Source: Micromonospora rubida (GTDB lineage: Bacteria > Actinomycetota > Actinomycetes > Mycobacteriales > Micromonosporaceae). From it: a stretch of 64,000 nucleotides of DNA. This document shows, one piece after another, positions 59,786 to 64,000 of the stretch. Position 1 is the stretch's first letter; each line of letters opens with the position of its first letter. The translations under genes were made by a program, and so were the position numbers. Under the pieces are notes generated by a model. The model did no database searches and was not told where the DNA came from. It was given only the letters and a program-made list of their open reading frames with translations. Location of the stretch: positions 161,490 through 225,489 of the forward strand of contig NZ_JAAALO010000002.1 of NCBI RefSeq assembly GCF_009908295.1. Direction: 5' to 3'.

Positions 59786-61759
59786 ATGCGTCTGTCGTAC
59801 CCCCTCGGTGGGTCCCGCCGCCCACAATCCCGCCGGCTGGTCGCGGCGCTCGCGGCCACCGCGCTGGCCGCCGCCACACTGACCGCCTGCTCCGCCGAGG
59901 ACGGCCCGGAACGCGCCGTGGACGCCTTCCTGTCCGGTTGGGGCAAGGACGACCTCCAGGCGGTCGGCTTCGTCGACCCCACCGGGAAGAAGGTGCCCGC
60001 CGCCGACGTGACGCGGGAGATCCGGGAGCTCTCCGGAGAGCTGGCGGCCACCCCACCGGCGCTGCGCCGCACCGGAGACCCGAAGATCGACGCGAACATC
60101 GCGACCGCCGGCATCCGGGTGGACTGGACCCTGCCCCCGGCCGGAACCCGCTGGGGATACGACCGGCAGGTACGGCTCACCCGGGGCGGCGACGACCAGT
60201 GGCAGGTGATCTGGGAGCCCCAGGTGGTGCACGAGCAGCTCACCTCGGGCGACCGGCTCGCGGTGCGCCGGGACGTCGCGCCCCGGTCCGGGGTGCTCGA
60301 CAGCGCGGGCACGCCGGTCGTGGTGCCCCGCCCGGTGGTCCGGGTCGGGCTGCAACCGAGCGAGGTCACCGACGCGAAGGCGGTGTCCCGGCAGCTCGAC
60401 GCCGCATTCCGGGCGATCCGGCCGGCGCTCACCCCGCCGGTCGACCTCGCCGACCTGCCCAAGCGCCTCGCCGAGGCCGACCCGAGCGCGTTCGTCGAGG
60501 TGGTGACGCTGCGCGACGAGGCGTACCGGCAGATCCGCTCGCGGATCTACGACCTGCCCGGCACCAAGTTCCAGGCCGAGAAGCTCGACCTCGCCCCCAC
60601 CCGCGAGTTCGCCCGGGCGCTGCTCGGCTCGGTCGACCAGGCCCAGGCGGACGACCTGGCCGCCCACCCCGACCGGTACCGGAAGGGCGACCTGGTCGGC
60701 CACGGCGGCCTCCAGGGCCGGTACGACGAGCGGCTGCGCGGCGTCCCCGGGCTCACCGTGATCATCGAGCGGCCGGGGCCGGACGGCACCGTCACGCCGA
60801 CCGGCACGGCGCTGTTCCGCCAGGAGCCGAAGGCCGGGCAGACCGTGAAGACCACCCTCGACGTGGCCACCCAGAACGCCGCCGACGCCGCGCTGCGCGG
60901 GGAGAAGCGCCGCGCCGCCCTGGTCGCGGTACGGGTCAGCGACGGCGCGGTGCTGGCCGCCGCGAACGGGCCGGGGGCCGCCGGGGAGAACCTGGCCTTC
61001 ACCGCCCAGGTGCCGCCCGGCTCCACGTTCAAGATGGTCAGCGCCCTCGGCCTGCTGGACCGGGGCGCGGTCACCCTGGAGGGCCCGGTCGCCTGCCCGA
61101 AGACGTTCGCCGTGGACGGCCGGTCGTTCAAGAACTCCGACAACTTCGCCCTCGGCTCGGTGCCGTTCCGCACCGACTTCGCGAAGTCCTGCAACACCGC
61201 TTTCGCCGCGCTCGCCCCGAAGCTGGGCGCGGACGGCCTCGCCCAGACCGGGCGGGCGCTCGGCCTGGAGGCCGAGTGGGACCTGGGCGTCGACGCGTTC
61301 ACCGGCAAGGTCTCCGCGAACGGCTCCCCGGCCGAACAGGCCGCCGCCTCGTTCGGGCAGGGCACCACCGTGGTCAGTCCGCTGGCCATGGCCGCCGCCA
61401 CCGCCGCCGTCGCCCGGGGCCGCTGGGAGCAGCCGAAACTGGTCCTCGACCCGGCCCCGGCCAAGGCCGCGCCCGCCGGGCCGGAGCTGAAGCCGGAGTC
61501 GGTGCAGCCACTGCGGACGATGATGCGCGAGGTCGTCACCGCCGGCACCGGCAGCGCGCTGAAGGACGTCCCCGGCGGCCCGGTGCACGGCAAGACCGGC
61601 ACCGCCGAGTACGACGACAACCCCGCGCACACCCACGCCTGGTTCGTCGGCTGGCAGGGCGACGTGGCGTTCGCGGTCTTCGTGGAGCGGGGCGGGTCCA
61701 GCACGGCCAGCGCGGTGCCGATCAGCGAACGCTTCCTGCGCGCCCTCGCCGCCTCCTGA
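59786..61759 (+). CDS. Lipid-anchored penicillin-binding protein (transpeptidase)
   Basis: The 657-residue class B PBP cross-links peptidoglycan. It starts with a lipoprotein-type signal (lipobox TLTAC, Cys near residue 33), an NTF2-like MecA_N domain (about 40-150), a PBP dimerisation region (about 160-320) and a transpeptidase domain with active Ser in GSTFKMV near 413, SxN as SCN near 469, and KTGTAE near 604. MecA_N-bearing class B PBPs often have low beta-lactam affinity. GGAAGGAC precedes ATG 59786. The next gene to the right is on the other strand. Confidence 0.94.
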   Translation: MRLSYPLGGSRRPQSRRLVAALAATALAAATLTACSAEDGPERAVDAFLSGWGKDDLQAVGFVDPTGKKVPAADVTREIRELSGELAATPPALRRTGDPKIDANIATAGIRVDWTLPPAGTRWGYDRQVRLTRGGDDQWQVIWEPQVVHEQLTSGDRLAVRRDVAPRSGVLDSAGTPVVVPRPVVRVGLQPSEVTDAKAVSRQLDAAFRAIRPALTPPVDLADLPKRLAEADPSAFVEVVTLRDEAYRQIRSRIYDLPGTKFQAEKLDLAPTREFARALLGSVDQAQADDLAAHPDRYRKGDLVGHGGLQGRYDERLRGVPGLTVIIERPGPDGTVTPTGTALFRQEPKAGQTVKTTLDVATQNAADAALRGEKRRAALVAVRVSDGAVLAAANGPGAAGENLAFTAQVPPGSTFKMVSALGLLDRGAVTLEGPVACPKTFAVDGRSFKNSDNFALGSVPFRTDFAKSCNTAFAALAPKLGADGLAQTGRALGLEAEWDLGVDAFTGKVSANGSPAEQAAASFGQGTTVVSPLAMAAATAAVARGRWEQPKLVLDPAPAKAAPAGPELKPESVQPLRTMMREVVTAGTGSALKDVPGGPVHGKTGTAEYDDNPAHTHAWFVGWQGDVAFAVFVERGGSSTASAVPISERFLRALAAS

Positions 61760-62390
61760 CCGCCTCACCGCCCACCGCCTGCCGCCTGCCCTCTGCCGCC
61801 TGCCTGCCTGCCCGCCTACCGCCTGCCCGCGCCGTACCGCCCCCACCGGGTCGCCAGCGGCCCAAACCGCCACGGCCTGTGGGTGCTCGCTGACCGGGCT
61901 CCGCTACGCCGGGCCGTTCTCCGGCACGGGCTTGCGCCGGAGCGCTTTTGAGGCTGCAAGGTCGCCCTCGACATGCTGCGGGGTCTCGGCGTCGCCAGCA
62001 CGGGCTTGCCCCCGGAGCGCCTTTGGAGCTGCCCGCACAGACGGGGCACCTGTCGCCCTGCGCACCTTTACGAGCGCTCGATGGGCGCTCGATGGGCGCA
62101 CAGACGGGGCAGCTCCAAAGGCGCCGTGCAGGTACCGTCGGCCGCGTCACGACCTGGCCGACCGGCGACCGGCGACCGGCGAAGCCTCGACCGGCGACCG
62201 GCCATGCCCCAGGTAACGCCTCGACTGCCCGGCGGGTCAGCACCGAACAGATCAGCAGGCAGCGACGGACGAACCCTGCGGCAGACCGACAGCGTCGGAC
62301 GAGCCGCGCCAGACAAGCCGCGTCAGGCGGACAGCATCGGACAAGCCGCGTCAGACGGACAGCGGCAGACGGACCACGGAGGCCGACGCG
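61760..62390. other. 631-bp repeat-rich interval without a recognisable gene
   Basis: It begins with a C/T-rich ccgcctg-type tract (about 61765-61835). An imperfect direct repeat follows: cacgggcttgcgccggagcg near 61925 and cacgggcttgcccccggagc near 62000. An inverted copy of gcctttggagctgccc occurs near 62110. Then come cgaccgg repeats near 62160-62200 and imperfect gacagcgtcggacgagcc-type repeats near 62285-62360. No long frame has convincing coding character. Confidence 0.65.
62018..62124. repeat. Inverted repeat pair in the post-PBP gap
   Basis: gcgcctttggagctgccc (near 62018-62036) and gggcagctccaaaggcgc (near 62106-62123) are reverse complements. Both sit next to a gcacagacgggg direct repeat. 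The left arm is also the end of a larger direct repeat starting near 61925. This suggests a short repetitive element with several copies. Confidence 0.7.
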
Positions 62391-63779
62391 TCAGGCCATC
62401 CCAGCTGCGGACTGCGACGTGTCGTCGCTCGTGCCGGGGTGGCTGGCGTCCGGGGACGATGCGGGAACACGGCGCAACAGGCCCGGGCCGGCCGAGGCGG
62501 GGGGCCCGACGGGTTCCAGGACCGGGCCCGGGGTGCCCAGATCCGCCGGCCTGTCCGGTTCCTCCGGCCCGCTGGCGGCACCGCCGAGGTCGGCGGGGAG
62601 AGCGGGGGCGGCAGGGAGAACGTGGGCGGGCGGAAGGGCGGCATCGGCGGGGGCGGGCGGAAGGGCGGCATCGGCGGGGGCGGGGGGAAGGACGGCATCG
62701 GCGGGAGCGGCGGCATCGGTCGGTTCCCGTGCCGCGCCCGGGTGCGGCGCGTCGGCGGGGAAGGCTCCGGGGACGGCTGCGGGGAAGGCTGCGGAGACGG
62801 CCGGGCGGCGGGCCGAGGGAGGGCGCGGGCCGGGGGTCGCCGGGAGCAGCCGGGGCGCCACCGCACTCTGGGCGGTGACCGGGGCCAGCCCGGCCACCAC
62901 CGTGTTGACGATCTCGGCGGCGTACGCCCCGTCCTGGTCGTAGTCGGGGTCGAAGACGGTCAGCTCGACGCCGAGGCAGTGCGGGGTGTCCACCAACCCG
63001 GCGAGCAGGATCTCCAGCTCGGCGAAGGCGATCCCGCCCGGGTCCGGGGCGTCCACCGCCGGCATCACCGCCGGGTCGAGCACGTCCACGTCGACGTGCA
63101 CCCAGTACCCGGCGCAGTCGGCCAACTCCTCGTGCGCCCACTGGGCGGTGCGGGCCGCGCCCTCGGCGCGCAGCGTCGGCACCGGCCGGGTGGTGATCCC
63201 GGCGGCCTGGAGGTCGAGGCGGTACTCGTCCTGCGCCCGGATGCCGAGCACCACCACGTCGATGTCCCGGAAGTACGGCCGGCGCCCCTCGATGGCCGCC
63301 AGGTCGGCCTGCCCGCGCCCGGTGACCAGGGCCAGGTCCTCCCCCGCCGCAGCCCCGACGTAGGAGGCGTTGCCGGGGTGCCGAAAGTCGGAGTGGCCGT
63401 CGACGAAGACGAGCCCGATCCGGCCGCCGACCGCCTCACCGAGCCGGTGCATGGCCAGCGCCGAGCCGAGCAGGATCGAGCAGTCCCCGCCGAGCACGAG
63501 CGGGAACTCTCCCCGGTCGATGATCGAGCCGATCCGGTCGGCCAGCGCGGCCGAGTACGCGGCGATCTCCGGGGCATGGCAGACGCCGTCGCCGGGACGC
63601 CAGTCGCCCGGGTCGTACCGGGGCGGGGTGAGGCAGCCGGCGTCGCGGGCCCGCAGCCGGGCCAGCAGGCCCTGGTCGCGCAGCGCGCCGGGGGCCTTGC
63701 CGCAGCCGGGGACGGCGGTGGGGGTGGGCGGGCGCAGCCCGAGGTTGGACGGCGCGTCGAGGACGGCGATCCGGCGCAT
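62391..63779 (-). CDS. Arginase/agmatinase family protein with long Ala/Pro tail
   Basis: The first 310 residues form a ureohydrolase domain: LGGDCSILLGSA, VFVDGHSDFRHPGN and YWVHVDVDVLDP, with the Asp and His metal ligands in place. It probably hydrolyses a guanidino compound such as arginine or agmatine, but the substrate-specific loops do not allow a firm choice. About 150 further residues are an Ala/Pro-rich tail partly built of 27-bp repeats (LPPAPADAA). Such a tail is not normal for the family. ATG 63779 fits the family start (MRRIAVLDAPSNLG). Confidence 0.88.
   Translation of the reverse strand: MRRIAVLDAPSNLGLRPPTPTAVPGCGKAPGALRDQGLLARLRARDAGCLTPPRYDPGDWRPGDGVCHAPEIAAYSAALADRIGSIIDRGEFPLVLGGDCSILLGSALAMHRLGEAVGGRIGLVFVDGHSDFRHPGNASYVGAAAGEDLALVTGRGQADLAAIEGRRPYFRDIDVVVLGIRAQDEYRLDLQAAGITTRPVPTLRAEGAARTAQWAHEELADCAGYWVHVDVDVLDPAVMPAVDAPDPGGIAFAELEILLAGLVDTPHCLGVELTVFDPDYDQDGAYAAEIVNTVVAGLAPVTAQSAVAPRLLPATPGPRPPSARRPAVSAAFPAAVPGAFPADAPHPGAAREPTDAAAPADAVLPPAPADAALPPAPADAALPPAHVLPAAPALPADLGGAASGPEEPDRPADLGTPGPVLEPVGPPASAGPGLLRRVPASSPDASHPGTSDDTSQSAAGMA
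62628..62708. repeat. Three 27-bp tandem repeats in the arginase-family tail
   Basis: Units at 62628-62654, 62655-62681 (identical) and 62682-62708 (a few changes) each code for nine residues, LPPAPADAA on the minus strand. The frame is kept. Confidence 0.9.
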
Positions 63780-63845
63780 ATGGGCTCCCGTCCTCGTGGG
63801 TCGGGCGGGCCGGCGAACGCCGGCCCGCGCTGGCGTACGGCGAAC

Positions 63846-64000
63846 TCAGAACAAGGCGCTGGCCAGGGCCCGGCGGGCGGAGGCGACGGCGGGGTCATCC
63901 GGCCCGGCGACGGTAAACAGGCCGACCAGGTGCTGGCGTACCTTCTCCCGGTCTTCGCCCGCAGTGCGGCGGACCAGGCCGACCAGGCGCTGGTAGGCCT
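63846..64000 (-). CDS. Thioredoxin/TPR co-chaperone (YbbN/CnoX-like), C-terminal end only
   Basis: Only the last 51 residues are in the window. They read [20 protein letters not shown], then [24 protein letters not shown] and the TGA stop. This is the closing TPR segment of YbbN-type proteins, which in full length carry an N-terminal thioredoxin-like domain and help protect or fold proteins under oxidative stress. The gene runs off the right edge, so the thioredoxin domain cannot be checked. Confidence 0.75.
   Translation of the reverse strand, partial: AYQRLVGLVRRTAGEDREKVRQHLVGLFTVAGPDDPAVASARRALASALF

Noticed and set aside
54361..61893. A 2510-residue rightward open frame
   Set aside because: It is antisense to the conserved glutamate dehydrogenase and overlaps the penicillin-binding protein in another frame. 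Its His/Arg/Gln-rich composition is typical of shadow frames.
61973..62878. Rightward frames over the repeat-rich gap and arginase tail
   Set aside because: Half of each is antisense to the arginase-family gene and the rest is built from simple repeats; no start has a ribosome-binding site.

Overview
The window is very GC-rich, uses GTG and TTG starts freely, and carries families typical of sporulating actinomycetes: a conservon (CvnA-D), a CebR-type cellulase operator, a class F sortase, an L_180-type NAD-glutamate dehydrogenase, and DUF397, DUF5925, DUF742 and roadblock proteins. A member of the Micromonosporaceae, most likely Micromonospora or a close relative, fits best. No rRNA, tRNA, CRISPR array, intact insertion sequence or prophage was seen.

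Layout. 1-3.2 kb: a 27-bp minisatellite at the left edge, then an M16 peptidase pair (one catalytic, one degenerate). 3.4-4.7 kb: DAHP synthase preceded by a Tyr-Trp-Phe leader peptide and an intrinsic terminator, which looks like an attenuator. 4.7-8.4 kb: small uncharacterised actinobacterial proteins. 8.9-11 kb: an NlpC/P60 cell-wall hydrolase converges on a group 2 sigma-70 factor. 11.4-13.3 kb: murQ and a MurR/RpiR regulator for muropeptide recycling. 13.4-16.8 kb: thymidylate-kinase-like protein, nucleotidyltransferase, BON-like protein, metallophosphoesterase, tiny membrane protein, TspO.

17-30 kb is a carbohydrate block. An alpha-glucoside ABC transporter operon without its own ATPase is followed by a LacI regulator and a GH13 alpha-glucosidase. 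An MFS transporter follows, then an AAA ATPase, xylB and xylA, divergent from a ROK repressor. 30-41 kb holds signalling and envelope genes: a MarR regulator divergent from a SpoIIE-type phosphatase, a polyprenyl-phosphate sugar transferase, a solute-binding/VWA protein, a lactonase, and a complete conservon. 40.9-44.4 kb has catalase and two proteins that share an uncharacterised C-terminal domain.

44.4-49.3 kb is a patchwork. A QorR-like redox regulator is divergent from a quinone oxidoreductase; a small lipoprotein and argS follow. Nearly the same terminator occurs at 44.44 and 47.27 kb, and DUF397 gene remnants lie at 46.44 and 49.19 kb, so this segment was probably assembled by insertion or duplication. 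50-54.4 kb holds a CBM2-GH6 cellulase under a CebR-like box, then an acidic repeat surface protein next to a class F sortase. 54.4-64 kb has the large glutamate dehydrogenase, a lipid-anchored penicillin-binding protein, a 630-bp repeat-rich gap, an arginase-family protein with a long Ala/Pro tail, and the 3' end of a thioredoxin/TPR co-chaperone.

The strongest candidates for new regulation are the three-aromatic leader peptide before DAHP synthase and the MurR operator that overlaps its own apparently leaderless promoter. The most unusual structures are repeat expansions inside otherwise conserved enzymes (xylB, arginase) and the duplicated-boundary segment around argS.
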